Assembly: GCA_026120035.1 (NCBI GenBank)
Contig: JALRME010000018.1
Location: 682,001 to 746,000, forward strand
From: Coleophoma eucalyptorum
Lineage: Eukaryota > Ascomycota > Leotiomycetes > Helotiales > Dermateaceae
DNA: 64,000 nt
Direction of reading: 5' to 3'
The notes below the pieces were generated by a model, which saw only the letters and a list, made by a program, of their open reading frames with translations, was not told the DNA's origin and searched no databases. The position numbers and the translations under genes were made by a program. This document shows, piece after piece, positions 1 through 13,321 of the stretch. The number at the start of each line of letters is the position of its first letter. Positions within the stretch are counted from its first letter, which is position 1.

Positions 1-1033
1 CTCCCTACAGCTTTCACTCGCTTCCTTGCGTAAAACAGAGCACACCAAGGTATCCCATAATGATTCCCAAAAGCTACATCCTGGGAGCAGAACCTTCCAG
101 TATGGTGAGCAAGACAACTGAGACATAGACGAGTAAATTAAATAGCCCCGGCAATTTAGCTCAAGTATCATTGTGGTCAAGGTACATAACACTCATACAG
201 GAGCAGAGTTTCATGGGATTGAACAGGGGGTTGGATTTGTTGCTGGAGATTACTGTTTTGCTATTACCACAAACTCCTACCCTTCACAAGAAAAACTTGG
301 TATTATAGTTCCCTTTCCTGCTTCTTATTCTGAGATCCCTTCCACCATGTGCACATCCTACGCAAATTCCCTTCAGCTCAATCTATCTTCCCATGCTCAA
401 CACCATATTTCGTTGGCATTCCTGCTCCTGGAGGTTTCATTTAGTACACAGCGCCGAACAGGTTCCTGCAGGAGTGAAGCAAATTGTGTCTCTAGACCAT
501 GATCCAGAACACATTCGTGGACAGAAGCCCCATCACAGATCTGTACGGTAGCTGAAGCAACCTGATGCCAACACAACAGGGACAACAAAGTAAAGATTAT
601 ATGCAGAATGCAAATGCGCCGACCCGAAATGCAAGAAGACCGGAAAGAGAAAAAGAATGCGTGTCGTAAGTTATATGTACTGTGGCATCCTTCCCGTCTC
701 AAGGTGATTGTGAAAAGTATTTGCCGTGTTCAAACCAAAGTCTAATTCCTTCTCATCATTATGTTCCACGAATTGTCCCGTGGATACCTGTCATTTTGTG
801 CTTCCGCCAAGCGTAGGTGTAAAAGAGCAATATTTCGTCATAAGAGCGAATCTGAAAAGAAGTAGAATTGTATATTCAAGTGAAGACGATGGGCCATGAA
901 TCGGAAGGATCGTCGTTATGGACAATATTAGGCTAACTGAGGGCTTGCTATCCTCAAGCATTCTCCTCAGGATGGACATGTTGCGTCACTTTGAACATGA
1001 CTTAAATCGAAAGTTTCCTCAACTCGTCATGGG
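1..1033. other. Intergenic, no gene seen
   Basis: I see no convincing coding region, RNA gene or repeat here. Open frames are short, overlap each other on both strands and show no family motif. The right part lies just 3' of the Mug72-like gene and probably holds its 3' UTR. Confidence 0.6.
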
Positions 1034-3505
1034 TTACCGAACGCCAATCTGAGGTCGTGGTCCTAGACTGCTCTGACTGCTGTGAGCAGAAGGTTCGGAA
1101 TCGATGTTCGCACTGGCTCCGCTATCACCACTCCCCGCGCTAGCACTCGCACTGCCCGTCAGACTTCGGATATTCACAGGTGCTTTGGGCGGATGGAGAG
1201 CGCTCACCCCAGCGTATTGTTCAACTTGTTGCGGGGCAACTGAGTTGCCTTGTCCAGGTGGATGCCTTGGAACAGGCTGACGAACGCCGCCTGGAGGCGA
1301 CGGGCGGCCGTTCATAGGCGGCCCACCCATATATCCATTAGGACCGTTAGGAGGTGATGGGCGTCCGTTACCTCGACCCATCTGTGGACTGTATGGCTGG
1401 CCGGGTGATTGACTCATCCGCCGAGGGAAAGGTCCGCCCTGACCATTTTGAGGTCCAGTATGACCATACTGAAGCTCATCAAGACGTGCTGCTGTCAATG
1501 AATTGGTTCTGGACTCATGTCCCAGTTGCTGTCGGTCTACGTTGCCATAGCGGTTCGAGGAATAACCCATCATTGGATCGTCCATAAGGGAATCGTGAAG
1601 GCCTGGAACTTGACTGATGATTCTTGCAGAGGACCGGTTCCTGGGGTTATTTGGACGCAAGAAACCACCACCTCTTCGTGCTTGCTGAGGTATTTCGTTA
1701 AACTCAGGATTCTTGCGCAGTTGACTCTGGCTTGGCGCCTTGCGGTTTCTTCGAGATGTAACACTCATCATGTCAAAATTGTCGGGGTCGATGTGCGGCA
1801 CTGGAGGTGCATCAGCTGGGTCAAAATAGTCGTCATCATCATCGTCATCAAATCCTCCTCCTCCATGTTTGATAGATGGTGTTGGCGGTCCTCGTCGTGG
1901 GCCAGGGGGTGGTCCCCTTCTCATGCGCATCTCTTGTTCCCTCAAAGCCATTTCACGTTGCCTCAACATAAGTTCACGCTCGCGCAGCGCCAAATCACCA
2001 CCAGCACCAATCTCTCCGCCATGAATTGATTCACCAGTTTCTGGGATATCATCGTACAACACTAAATGCTCAAAGCCTTCTAGATCATTGCCCTCCAAAG
2101 ATCCGCGACGAGATTGATTTCGGGGTGGCCCATAGCCATTAGGACCGCCTGTATTCGGGCGCCCATATCCATTTGGTGGGCCAGGGGGGCCTCTGCGCAT
2201 TCCTGGTGGCGGACCACTCATTGAGGACGTCCTTCCACGACCTCTACCATTGGGAGTACCATTCATCATGGGTCGAGGAGGCGGTGCTGATGAAAGCCTT
2301 GCTGGGTGGCCATTGGCAACTGGAGAAGTAACAGCATCTCTCTTCTGCTGGTTGACGATGTTCAAATTGTGGAGAATAGCATAGAGGGTTTCAATGCGAG
2401 GCACCTTCACTCCCACGCTTTGCGCAAGCTTGATGGGTGACCCCAGATATGTTTCCACCTCCATTGGGCGCTTTGCTGCGTAATCCTGGTACATGATGCT
2501 GCTTTGTTCGTTAGGTCGTACCATATCCTCCATGATCTTTTCTTTGAAATCAGCCGGAAAGATGCATTCTTGTGCTCGAGCAAGGCCCAGCAATTCGTCA
2601 AATACGTCTGACACCATTTGTTTGACTCCGACCTTCTCAAGTAAGGCCGAATGTGAGGGTGTCTCAAAGATTACGCTAGTTGGATGGAAAGCAATTGGTC
2701 TGCGTGGCAAGTCAGTAATTATGGCACCAAATTTTGATCATGAAAAAAAAGAGCTTACCCGATCATTCTCTCATACTGCTGCTGTCGAATATTGGTAGAA
2801 ACGTGACAATCGACTTGACCACTTCCCAGGGTCATTGCTAATGCTGCAGCCATATCTCCTTGTATCGTACTCGGCATAGAAGGATTCTTGTTCGCTGGAC
2901 CGACCCAAACTTCCGATGATCCCTTGTGCTCAAATTCACTGGCACCCAATTGTGAAATTTCTGCCCCGGATACGAGGGAGAGGACAACATTGCTGGGAAA
3001 CCTTGACTCCAGATGTGCTTCAACGCCCAGGGTATGTGTTGTGTTCACCAGAATGCAGGTATGTTGGGGGGTTACGACGGACTCAATCACCGCAGCCAGA
3101 TCGTAAACATCAGGTAACGCTTTTACGCACAGAAGGACATAGTCGAAAGGGCCATCTTGATTGCCCGCCGCATCTTCTGGAGCCCGCACCACTATTCACA
3201 AAAAATATTAGACAGAGCTTGCATTTATTGATCGTCAAGAACGTACCATGTCGTGGCTTGAAGCGTTCATTGCCGAAAGTTGCTGATCTACGATGATCAT
3301 GTAAGTCAGAAGTCTGCCAACGAGATTTTGGACGTTACAGGACGTACTTGAACGAGATTCCGTATTGAGAAACAGCATCAAATCCGGATTTCCACACCAG
3401 TGTCACATCGCAAGCATTCGTAGCTTGTAGACGCCACGATAAAAAGGCAGATACGGCATTCCCGCCAACTACGCACACCTTGGTTAGAACGCTGCTGTTG
3501 TCCAT
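1034..3505 (-). CDS. Mug72-like ketopantoate reductase family protein with long disordered C-terminus
   Basis: Four exons on the minus strand: 3505-3348, 3287-3247, 3191-2759 and 2699-1034. They join in phase to 765 codons including the stop (764 aa... 765 residues if counted with the initiator and without the stop). The N-terminus has a Rossmann start (VCVVGGNAVSAF, about residues 10-21). It is followed by an ApbA/PanE NAD(P)-binding stretch with LLCVKALPD, then the C-terminal helical domain with SSIMYQDYAAKRPMEVETYL. Known family members reduce 2-dehydropantoate; Mug72 of fission yeast is a divergent relative of unproven substrate. After about residue 330 the protein is Pro/Gly/Arg-rich and low in complexity, with an Asp run, which ordinary PanE proteins lack. 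The ATG at 3505 was chosen because it opens directly on the Rossmann strand. Enzyme activity is inferred, not shown; cytosolic location is likely because no signal peptide is seen. Confidence 0.85.
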
Positions 3506-6500
3506 CGCGACCTCGACAATAGGAGCATGAGCAGGACGAGGAAAGGAGCTCGGAACGAAGGAGATGTTGTTGTAAAGTTTCTCGGTCGTTCGAGTAGAAA
3601 AGTGGAGACTTATGATAGGGAACTCCTGCAGAGATGGGGGACGTACCTGATAGAATTCTTAACCTGGGCGGAGTTGGAGCCATGTTGAATAAAAGGAGGC
3701 CTAGCCGCGACCGAGTCTGCGAAGATTAGAATAATAAATTGTGCTGCTGCTGGCTGTACCGCACTGCCGTCAGGTACGCCGAAATACCCCCAGGATCTCG
3801 CGCCAGTATTGGTATCGTGCGTGAATCAAGTGAGCCCTGTTCCTGCTGCCTCAAAGTCTCTGCCGTGTCCCTTTCGCAATGCGACGATAAGGATGGGAGT
3901 GGCCCGGTGGATTGAATGGAGCGTGTTGTCAATGGTAACGAGTGTAATGCCCGAGAAGTCGCGTTGATCTCAAGCTGGTGGATGGGGGATGCTGACGGGA
4001 GGGTTTACAAACGAGTGTATGATGGCTGGTGCTGGTCGAACAGCGGAAGATTTGGGCGTGCAATTGTCAAAGCCTCTTCGCGAGCGCTGCTCAAAGGCAG
4101 GACGTGCGGGACTGGAGCGATGACTTAGCAGGCGTAGACTGGGAGTTAGTATGTAGGTGCCCTGGTACCCCTGCGACTCTATGGGCCAGCTGGAAAAGGG
4201 GAGCTTCCTTCGTTGGGACGTGGGCAAAAGATTCAGGGAAGCGTCGGAAGGGAGTTCGCGTGTGGATTGTGGTGTGTCTGCTGCTACTAGCCGCACCTTC
4301 GAAGAACGGGGGAGATTGGCAGGCAGGCAGGTTTGGAGGGGATTCTCAATGCTGGCGGCGGAGGGGGAATTCAAAAACAACAAGAGAGGAATTGGAGGAC
4401 TGAGAGGGATGGGATGCAGGAGGTGTTGTTGTTGTTGATGATGCTCTCGGTGCGCTGCTATCGCCGTCGTTGTCGTCTCCCTTCCTTTGTTTGGTGGACT
4501 GAGCACAGCCTGACTGGAGATGAGTGACTGACCGGCTTTGCCTTGCACCAGGCTGGGATTGGATTGCAGGGAGTAGGCAGTCAGGATGGACGTCAGCCTG
4601 TGCTTTTCCCGAATTTTTTTTGGGATTTTGTCTTAATTGTCCTTCTTGTCTTTTCGTCGAACCAATGGCCGTGGAAGTGGCTGGATAGCTGCTACGGTGG
4701 GCGACGAAGGGCCTCCGGGCACAAATCTTAGTGACTTGCCTAGGTTCGGATGGTGGGTGGGGCTAGCCCGATTTAGTCCTAGTGGGGGATCTCAGATTGC
4801 AGCTAGAGAGCGACGAAAAAAAGCGAGATGCGATTCTTTCACGACTAGCTGTGAAGTACGAATTGCTGTCCCAGGCTCAGCCATCACTCTGCCCCGGCTT
4901 TGCTCTTTGCTCTCCGGCGCATCGAGGTCATCGTACCCGCAGTTGGTCTCCGGATGGCGGCTGGCAACGATGGGAGGTCACTGCTGACGAACCGCTATGG
5001 GGAGTACAGATTAAGAGTATCTCTGTCGACGACGCAAATCAAGGAAGACAGCTGACAAAAGCGGAACGATATCACAGAGCGAGGCCAGACCCTCTTGATA
5101 CGCTCTGTATAGGCAACGAAAGGGGCGGCGATGGTCTTCACATACAAAAAAAAAAGGCGCAATAGTGCATATCGACCTGGATTGTCCTCAAGGTACTGTA
5201 CGGTGCAGCCATACACCAGCGAGTGCTCGCTCCTGTCTTTGCCTGTAACACTGCAGCGGGCACAGCAGTGGATATCACGATGACTGAGTTGACTCGGCCA
5301 ATGGCTCTCGTACCTGATCCGGGCCCGTAGAAGCTTGCACTGTGGAAAGTCAAGTCAAGTAAAGTCAAAAGCGTTTCTATTGTTCTGTTCCTGTTCCTGT
5401 TCTGCTGCTAGGTCCAACTTCCTGATTTGGCTTGACTGGGCCACAGTAGAACAGAAGTTCAATTTAATAGGGGCGGGCACAGTTCTTCTGCAAACCATAA
5501 TCCTACCTAACCTTGGCCATTTATCTCCCACAGATCCGATGAACCCTAAGAGCCAAGAAACATGGCAGGAAAATGGGATATAAGATTAACGATGGCAGGG
5601 GTCATTTATCGATTTGATACAATAGGCTGAAGTATTCTAGAAGCACCTCGTCGCCTGTCGTGTCCATCAAGCATGGACGATAATGACGATGGACCCTGCC
5701 GAAGTTGCGCGTCTATGCAGAGGAAATTTCTAAACTTGTATACCTCTACTCCATATTTGTTGCCAGTGCACGTTGAACACGTCAAAGGAATACTCAGCAA
5801 TATGTGGGCTCAGGATTCGGTGGACTCGACGCGGGTAGATAGCTGTGGGGGGCCCATCTTATGAGCCTCTTTTTGCCGGGTCTTCTGGCGTGGCTTTCAC
5901 GGAAATCTCCATATCAAGTACAGGGAACGACGCGATACGACGTGATCCTACGCTCCAACTCTCACCAAGTGAGGCGCTGGAAGTTCTCGAATGATATGAA
6001 ACGCACCCGTGGTGCGATACAAAGTGCCAAAAGCAATTGAGCATGTCTGGCTTTTCACACCACCACACACGGCACAGCCGACGGACATTCTCACTGGTGT
6101 CTAACTATATAGGCCCGTATCAATGACGCATTGAAGGCCCTCACAGGCCCTCACCGACCTGCTATTGCCGGCGCTTGGACTCGTGCCTCGAGGGCGTAGA
6201 GTCCTCAGCTGTTTGATACATCTTCCCTCTGACCCAGGACCGACAAGCGACGTATTACTACTATATACGAAGGGGGCAGAGGCAAACAGGGCAGAACAGA
6301 TTTGTTTATACCGTCGATGTGCGAGTCTCCATCGCTCGTCCACCCGTCACAATTTGATCCCTGAAGCATAAGATTGAAGCCCTCCATTAGCCTGGTACAG
6401 CCAATGAGCAGGCGTCAGTGGCACTACTTTCGGATATTTCCAGCATTAGTGCCGACCACAAAGCTTAACAAAATGCAACAATATACGAAGCATGCCCTAC

Positions 6501-9500
6501 AGTGCAGTATTTGATCTATGGATGGTTTTGATATCTTTGCTCTGGTCACTGGAGCTTCAACCCACGCCTTCTTTGGGAGAAACCGTCTCTCGTCTTGCAG
6601 CGCCCTTGCCGCTACTGATTGGTAGGTCGATAGGTCAATAGGTCAATAGGTCGGTCTCAAGAAGCTCTCACGTCTAGCGCGGCCCCTGTCTGTTCCATGA
6701 CATGCATTATTTGCATGTGCTTGCGCTTGTGCCTGTACTTGTACATTAATTACATTGTATATAGTGCAGCTCAGCTGGCTCTGCGCCGTTATCCATCTCT
6801 CGACATGCGTGAAACGTTGCAGTAATTTTTTGATAGGATTCTGTCGTCCAAATGGCGGCTTCTTGGTCACGAATTCTTTGACATCGGTGGCCGTCCTCAA
6901 TCACTGGATTCCGCACCGGGAGTTTGACAGGATAGGAGAGCCATCACCAGAAGCGAGCGTCCAGCAACAGCACATCACGCCGGCGCGGAGGCTATTGCAT
7001 TGCCGATCATTCTATTCTTGATCCAGTCTGATGACAGGATCACAACTTGCTCCGTACTCCATTTCCAAATTTCGCATCAAGGAAATCCCATTCCCACACC
7101 AGGATCAAATCTGAAATTCGTCTTCCGTGATCTTCACTGCTGGCGAAGAAAACATCCAGCTCTTCCCCCACCTCCCGGCCCCGATCCAGCCTCGTATCCT
7201 TGACCTTGTTCTTTCTCCGTCACAGGATGAACCTGTAAATAAAAACCGGAGTCCGAGAAACGGTTTCTTGACGAACCACCGCCAATTCACCTTACTCGCT
7301 CCTCCAACCCCCTTTTAGGAAACCAACCTCGTCGAAACTCAATTCGCAATCCTCGGGGAAACGGGAAGCCTGTGTGGCCGTGGTGGCACAGGAAACAACT
7401 GTCATCAGTCGTTATTCTCGTGAGCCTCCTGAAATTTGGATTTATGCGCTGGAAAGAATTTCTTCGACTTTGCCCACACATCTCTGACACTTTGCCTCGT
7501 CCATCTCGTCTGTCTCGTCTCATTTCACCTCGAAATGTAACCACCATCTCAGCATCAGCTTTGCTCTCACCTGCATCACGCCATGCATCAAGACGAGCGG
7601 GAGGAAAGCTGCAGAGGTGACATTTCTTACACGGGCTCGGGCACTTAGCAGCTTCCGAGCCGATGACGAGCTCAACGCCGAGTAGAAATACATCTCTTCT
7701 CGTCCTAGTTAAGTCAAAGGAAAGGGTAAAAGTAGAAAAACCGGCTTCCTTCCCTGTCATGGCCAGCATCCATCCTCGCCCATTTTGATGCGTTTGGTAT
7801 CTATTCGTTCTTGTTTTGTTTCCACTTTACTTATCAAGATGAGACGATTCTCGTGGATCCCCTTTTATTTATTTGTGTCCCAGGTTTGCTTTGCCAAATA
7901 CTCCGGCAGTCGATATTACGGTTTCTTTTGTACGTAGGGTAGTGAACTCCTGAGACTGGAGCCACGACAGCATCGGATTTCTACAGAATACCATAAGAAA
8001 TATCGGTCAATTGCACCCTAAATTGTCGTTGGACCTGCGAAATTCTAATTCGTAGCTTTTCGACACCCAATAATTCCAAAGGCATAATAATAGCGTGGCG
8101 GCAATGGCCTCGTTGGTTCAAATTCCAACGGACCTTTCGTCGCCTGCAGGTCTCCCTTGCGGTGGCAATTTTTCAGAAAGCCAGCCATCTTCAATTCCCC
8201 AAACTGTCTTTCTTTGTCCCAGAGAAGCCAACACGATCCAATTTCAAGCATGAACATGGCACTGGTGGTGGCGAATTAATGCCTGGAAATGGAAGCGGCG
8301 AAAGACGTGGGTGAAACCAGGAAAGCAGCCTCCAACTGAACTGGTAAAACCAATATTACCCTTTTCAGGGTTTATTCAACCCCAGGTGCGACTGTGAGAA
8401 GGTAAATATCCTATCGTTTCCGTATGGCAGTATGTATGGATGGCATGAACGCGGTGCTCTCGATGGCTGTCCGGTACAACCAAGGCCTTCAACAATATAG
8501 CGCCTTCCTCCCCCCCCCATCATCATCTTGTGGGAATTTCCTTTTCTTTTGTTTTGGCTGGCGGTTGTAACCTTATTTCTGCGCGTCCATACCTGTGTAC
8601 ATACAAGCTTCCCGCGCTACATCAGAACGGTCATATTAAGCTTGAATACAGTCCGGGTCACTCTCTTTACTTTTTCTTCTGTTTTTTTCTTTCTGCTTTT
8701 TTAAATTGTTTTTTTTTTTCTTTCCTACGAAACCTGATTCAAAGGGTGCTTCGATCTTTCAAGTACTTTTCTTCACGAAGTAAGCCCTAGTAAGTAGAAC
8801 GAGAAACAAACGAGAAGACGAATCATTTAGAGGTCTGACTCTGCCCAACTACCACACTACTGCCTTGCCGCACAAAGGTGGATGGTAAGATCCAGCTGCC
8901 AGCTGCCAAGAAGACCGGAACGCGAAATCTCCGAAAAAAAAGCCAATACCACCAGTACAGACATGCTTACTGCAGGCGGGGGGGGGAGGGGTGCCGCTAG
9001 CTGATGAGAATTTGACATCTAGCTATCTCATCCATGATCGCCTCTGCTATTGGCGAATGGTGGGACTTAATAGCTCATCATATAATGCTCATTCTACGCT
9101 GCCTTGGTTTTATTCTGGAGAAAAAGGAAATAATTTCTCGGAGAGATACCTCCTATCGCCATTACCCATACTCAAAATGCCGTGCCACTTACCGGATTCT
9201 TTCGTTCGAGGCAACATGGCGGCGCCCTTGTAAGTGGACGCGTGCTGCTTCGTTGAGTGAGAGATAGTCAAAATTATCCTTAAAATATGGAGCTGTAGTA
9301 ATGGATAGGAAGCCGGGTTTGGTTAGTAGATCTAGTTGTTGCGATTGGTTTTCGACATTGATGGGGACTCTCGGTTTAGTCGATTTTGATATCTAGCATT
9401 CAGTCAAGAAACTCGCCTGCCCGCTCACCCGTCCCGCTGATAATCCACCTGAGATGTGGTTCTTTTCTTAATTTTGCTGTGGAGATATGCCATCATTCTA

Positions 9501-11010
9501 ATTGCCAACTCTAAGTCTGCAAGTATACAGTCTGTGCGGGCTGGGCTCGGAAGAAGGAGGGGGGGGGGTTATACCGAGCTCGAGGACCGGTAACACAGTA
9601 ACATTATTATCTTCGAGGAGGCTCTTCAGTGAGCTCATTTATTCTTCCGTAGCTAAGATTTAGCAATGGAAATTATTTCTGTATCAAAAGTATGAACAAT
9701 TAATAGCTAAAGTCCTAGTCCCACGTATTGCCAGGCCTACCGAGATATGCTGCTCTTTTATTCACATACCATGAAGGACTATATGTTATGAAGTACAGTG
9801 TGAAAGAGTGGCCGATTTGAGTCTTTATGCACCCGTCTCTTACCCCCCCCCCCCTTCCAAACCCAATGCATACTTAATATGGCTTCATAATAGAAGAATT
9901 GACCAAACAACATGTAACTTATAAGTTATCCCTCGTCAATTTTAATCACCTGGTGGAGGTATAATTCAATGGAAGGTCTTGAACGGCAGAAAACGTTCAT
10001 AGTACTTAACATTCATGTACACAATAGCCCCAGCCGTGGAGTTTAAAATCTGCGTTTTCTGTCCCACGACTGTATACGGTGTTATTCATAAACTCGTCAC
10101 TGTGAGTTGCATGGCTGTTCCCACTCACCAACCAACCTACTGGAGAGATCAGACGCTACGCGTGACCATGTCTGCAGAAGTTGAAGTCCCTAGCCGATCC
10201 TCCTACTCAGGTTCCTTTGGCTTTACAAACATTGGTAAGGTGGGAACCGAGAGACGGAAGAAGAAACCTACCAGAACCCAGGGTTAAGAAATGGCCTTCA
10301 TATCTGGTCATTGGTGAGATGGAGTACTTCTTTCTATCTCTACCTCCACCATCTCTGCATGAGGGAATTATACGACAACCTTCACACATCCTGAGGTCAA
10401 AGACAAAACGATGACTACTGTTATTCCAAATAGCCACCCCAAATAGAAGGAGAGTATAGGCCAAGCACGAAGTTACCTCATCCTTGTATGTAGGGAGATA
10501 CCGAGACCTTAGTTTCTAGTTGCAATGACTTCTCTCCGTCGGATATGCATTGATTCTTGGCTAACTTACGTCGGGCCTTTGACCGAGAATTGACCAGTGT
10601 GTAGAAACTACTTAGACTTACTATCGCACACAAGGAAAAAGTACAACAAGCCGACAAGTAAGGATGCGAGCCACTTGCACAAGACATAAAGGATGAGCAC
10701 AAGCACACACAGTTCTCGTTTTCACGAAGTTACATCACATCACTTACTACCCATAAGGATAGACAAGACAGACATCTCTTCTGTGAATCGCAGTTGCATT
10801 TGTTCCATCTGAATACTGAAGACTTTTCTATCTGAATACCCCATATGGCCACGACTACTTTTTGTTGGCATTGAGAAGTGCGAGTGCGGGCCTATTCATC
10901 CACGCCAGATCAATCCATCAATAGAAAATCCATTTGATGCACTCAACAAATAAGGAAGAAAGCAAAAACATGACAGCCGTAAGAAAACCACGAGGCGAAG
11001 ATGCAATCAT
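3506..11010. other. Long gene-poor interval (7.5 kb)
   Basis: No open frame here shows a recognisable domain or can be joined by splice sites into a convincing protein. The sequence is of mixed composition rather than uniformly AT-rich. It carries pyrimidine- and T-rich tracts (for example around 8670-8720), short C or G runs near 8510, 8978, 9560 and 9845, and a small 8-bp tandem repeat at 6623-6654. It could hold long untranslated leaders, a non-coding RNA or eroded repeats; none can be shown from sequence alone. Confidence 0.5.
6623..6654. repeat. Four tandem 8-bp units (TAGGTCRR)
   Basis: Four adjacent units of TAGGTC plus two purines (GA, AA, AA, GG) are read directly in the sequence. 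The array lies in the gene-poor interval and no function is known. Confidence 0.8.
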
Positions 11011-12972
11011 CTAACTTGCCATGTAGGTGCTTGCGTCAATGCCACCCTCTGGGAACTCCCTGAAGAGGAGTTAGTTATTTTCTAGGATAGTATATGGATG
11101 AGGAAAGCTTACGGTAGAGCGACTTCGAATCGCTTCTCAATAGCCTTGAGAACCTCCTGATCAGCCTCGCTGCTGACGAACGAGATCGAAAGACCTTTGG
11201 TTCCGAAACGTCCAGCACGACCGACACGATGCAGGTAAGAGTCGGCATCACCTGGCAGATCATAGTTGATAGCCAAGTTAATACGTTCAATATCGATACC
11301 ACGACCGAAGACGTCAGTAGCGACACAAATTCGCTTGTTGAACTCCTTGAACTCCTTGTAGCGTTTGATACTGATAGATGATGAGTATGTTTTTGAGGAA
11401 TCAGACGCGTCTGTAAAACTTACCGCTCTTCTTGGCTGACTCCGGAGTGAACAGCAATCGATGGGAAGTTACATTCACGCAAGAGCTTGTCCAACTCTGT
11501 GGCTCGAAGGGTGCTCTTGACGAAAATAATGACCTGGTTGAACTGGAGTTCATCAAGGAGCTCGTTGAGCTTGCGGTTCTTCTCGTTCTCCTCGAGCTTG
11601 ATGTAGTACTGTTGAAGACCATGCAGAGTGAGCTTGGTCTCGTCATCGACGTAAATTTCCAGAGGGTTTTGCATGAACTTCTTGCAAATGGGTCGAACTT
11701 CTTGTGACAAAGTGGCACTGAACATCATGACTTGCTTCTGAGTGGGTGTAGCTCGGAAGATCTCTTGGACATCACGACGCATATCTGGTTCTGATCAGCG
11801 ATAGCAAACCACCAACTTGAGTCACTTTCTTACCAATCTGGTCCAACATCTTGTCACACTCGTCGAGAACAAAGACCTTGCAGCTTCCGAGTCTCAAGTG
11901 CTTGTCTCGGACAAGAGCATTCAATCGACCAGGGGTGGCAACAATGATGTGAGGATGAGTCTCTTTGTTCTTCAAGATTTCTGCATCCTTTTGGATTGGG
12001 GTTCCACCGTAAAAGACCGAGGTCTTCACACTTGGCATATACTTGCTGAAGCGGGCGTATTCGTTCTTGATTTGGTATGCCAATTCACGTGTATGACACA
12101 TGACGAGAACAGAAGTCTCGCCATCAACAGGCTCCACTTGTTGGAGAGTTGTGAGGACGAATACCGCCGTCTTACCGAGACCAGACTTGGCTTGGCAAAG
12201 AACGTCGGTACCGAGGATGGCTTGTGGAATGCAAACTTGCTGGACTGTAGAGTAAATCGAGCCGATGTTAGATCAATGTGTCCAAGTATAAGAGGAGGTG
12301 CAAGAATCGCAAGGTCCGTCCATCTTCGCATGTCACACCGGCAGAATTTTCAACGCCCAAGGAAATCAAACATCGAAACAGCGGTACGACAGGTGCCTTT
12401 AAAGGCGTAGATCGTCGACCGGAACGCGTCGAAACAGCACATAATGAAGACGTCGAAATCGATCCCGGGAGTCTCTCGGCTTCTCTTTTGTGCATCACTT
12501 GCATCTTAACCACAACCACCAACGCATCACGATCTTCGAGAAGCAGACTTTCGTCTGAGTCTTCTCAACACCACCTGCTTAGGCTTCATTGTTCTTGTGC
12601 CGGTAGAGACATCCCAGGATCTTCCGTGACTTTGTTGCAGGCTCGGCCATAATAATGCTTCTAGCTTGCGAGATGGACGGACGCGCTGAAGAGAGACAAC
12701 GTGGAGCTTGGGGATGAAAGTTATGACTGACCCTCCGAAGGATGTTCGAAACCGCAATCCGTAATGGCTCGAAGAAGCTCGGGCTTCAACAGAAAGTCGC
12801 GGAAACCAGTCGAGTGAATACCAACATAAGATCCCTTCTTGTCTGCGCCTCCTCCAGACACAGTCAGATCACCCTTCTTGGCACTTCCATTGGCATCACC
12901 AGCTGCTGGCGCAGCCTCTGTGGTTTGGAGCTCCTCATCGGAGTAATCGATGAGATCTTCTTCGGCAGACAT
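11011..12972 (-). CDS. sub2: DEAD-box RNA helicase Sub2/UAP56 (mRNA export and splicing)
   Basis: Five exons: 12972-12732, 12244-11834, 11784-11424, 11370-11113 and 11059-11011. They give 439 residues, the usual length for Sub2. Visible helicase motifs are AKSGLGKT (motif I), the Sub2-type DECD box in [12 protein letters not shown] (motif II), FSATLSQE (motif III) and [10 protein letters not shown] (motif VI). The acidic start [14 protein letters not shown] is typical of the family. Sub2 is an ATP-dependent nuclear RNA helicase acting in spliceosome assembly and, within TREX, in mRNA export. The first intron is 487 nt, far longer than the other introns of this gene (49-53 nt). The gene is head to head with the Rpr2-type gene. 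Confidence 0.97.
12245..12731 (-). other. Unusually long first intron of sub2
   Basis: The donor is GTCAGT just after codon 80 and the acceptor is CTCTACAG before VQQVCIPQA. Both exon ends fit the Sub2 protein exactly. The intron is about nine times longer than the others in the gene. No snoRNA box pair or conserved coding frame was recognised inside it. Confidence 0.85.
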
Positions 12973-13321
12973 TATGGTAGTTGGAATTTAGGCAGGCTGT
13001 AGAGAAAGTTTGCGTCGATCTGGCCAGAATAGCCTTGTCGAAGCTGTTGTCGAAACGGAAACTTTGCGCAAAGGGCAAAGAAGGTGGGTGAGATGAAAAA
13101 TAGAGTGCTCGAAAGAAGTGAGTTTCAACTTGATGTTGTAGAGGGGATAGAGAGAGGGTTGATGGAGGTGTCGTCGCGAGCTTGAAGAGCGTGCCTGACC
13201 TTAGCGGCAATCCAGTCACGCGCTAAGACTATTTTGGAGCTTCCGCGAGGCTGAAAAAGTGTGGATTCTCAAAGATGAAGATCTCGATGAATTTCTTGTC
13301 GACGCATCTCTACTCGCGCGT
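12973..13321. promoter_or_regulatory. Shared divergent promoter region, sub2 / rpr2
   Basis: Only 349 bp separate the start codons of two divergently read genes, so both promoters and both 5' leaders must lie here. No particular factor site is claimed. Confidence 0.6.

Noticed and set aside
3970..4548. 192-codon minus-strand open frame
   Set aside because: Composition is low in complexity (runs of His/Gln and Pro/Ser), other strands are open too, and no motif is present.
7287..7769. 160-codon minus-strand open frame
   Set aside because: No domain, Arg-rich random composition and no splice partners; treated as chance.
12245..12731. Intronic box C/D snoRNA in the long sub2 intron
   Set aside because: No matching RTGATGA and CTGA box pair was found on the transcribed strand.
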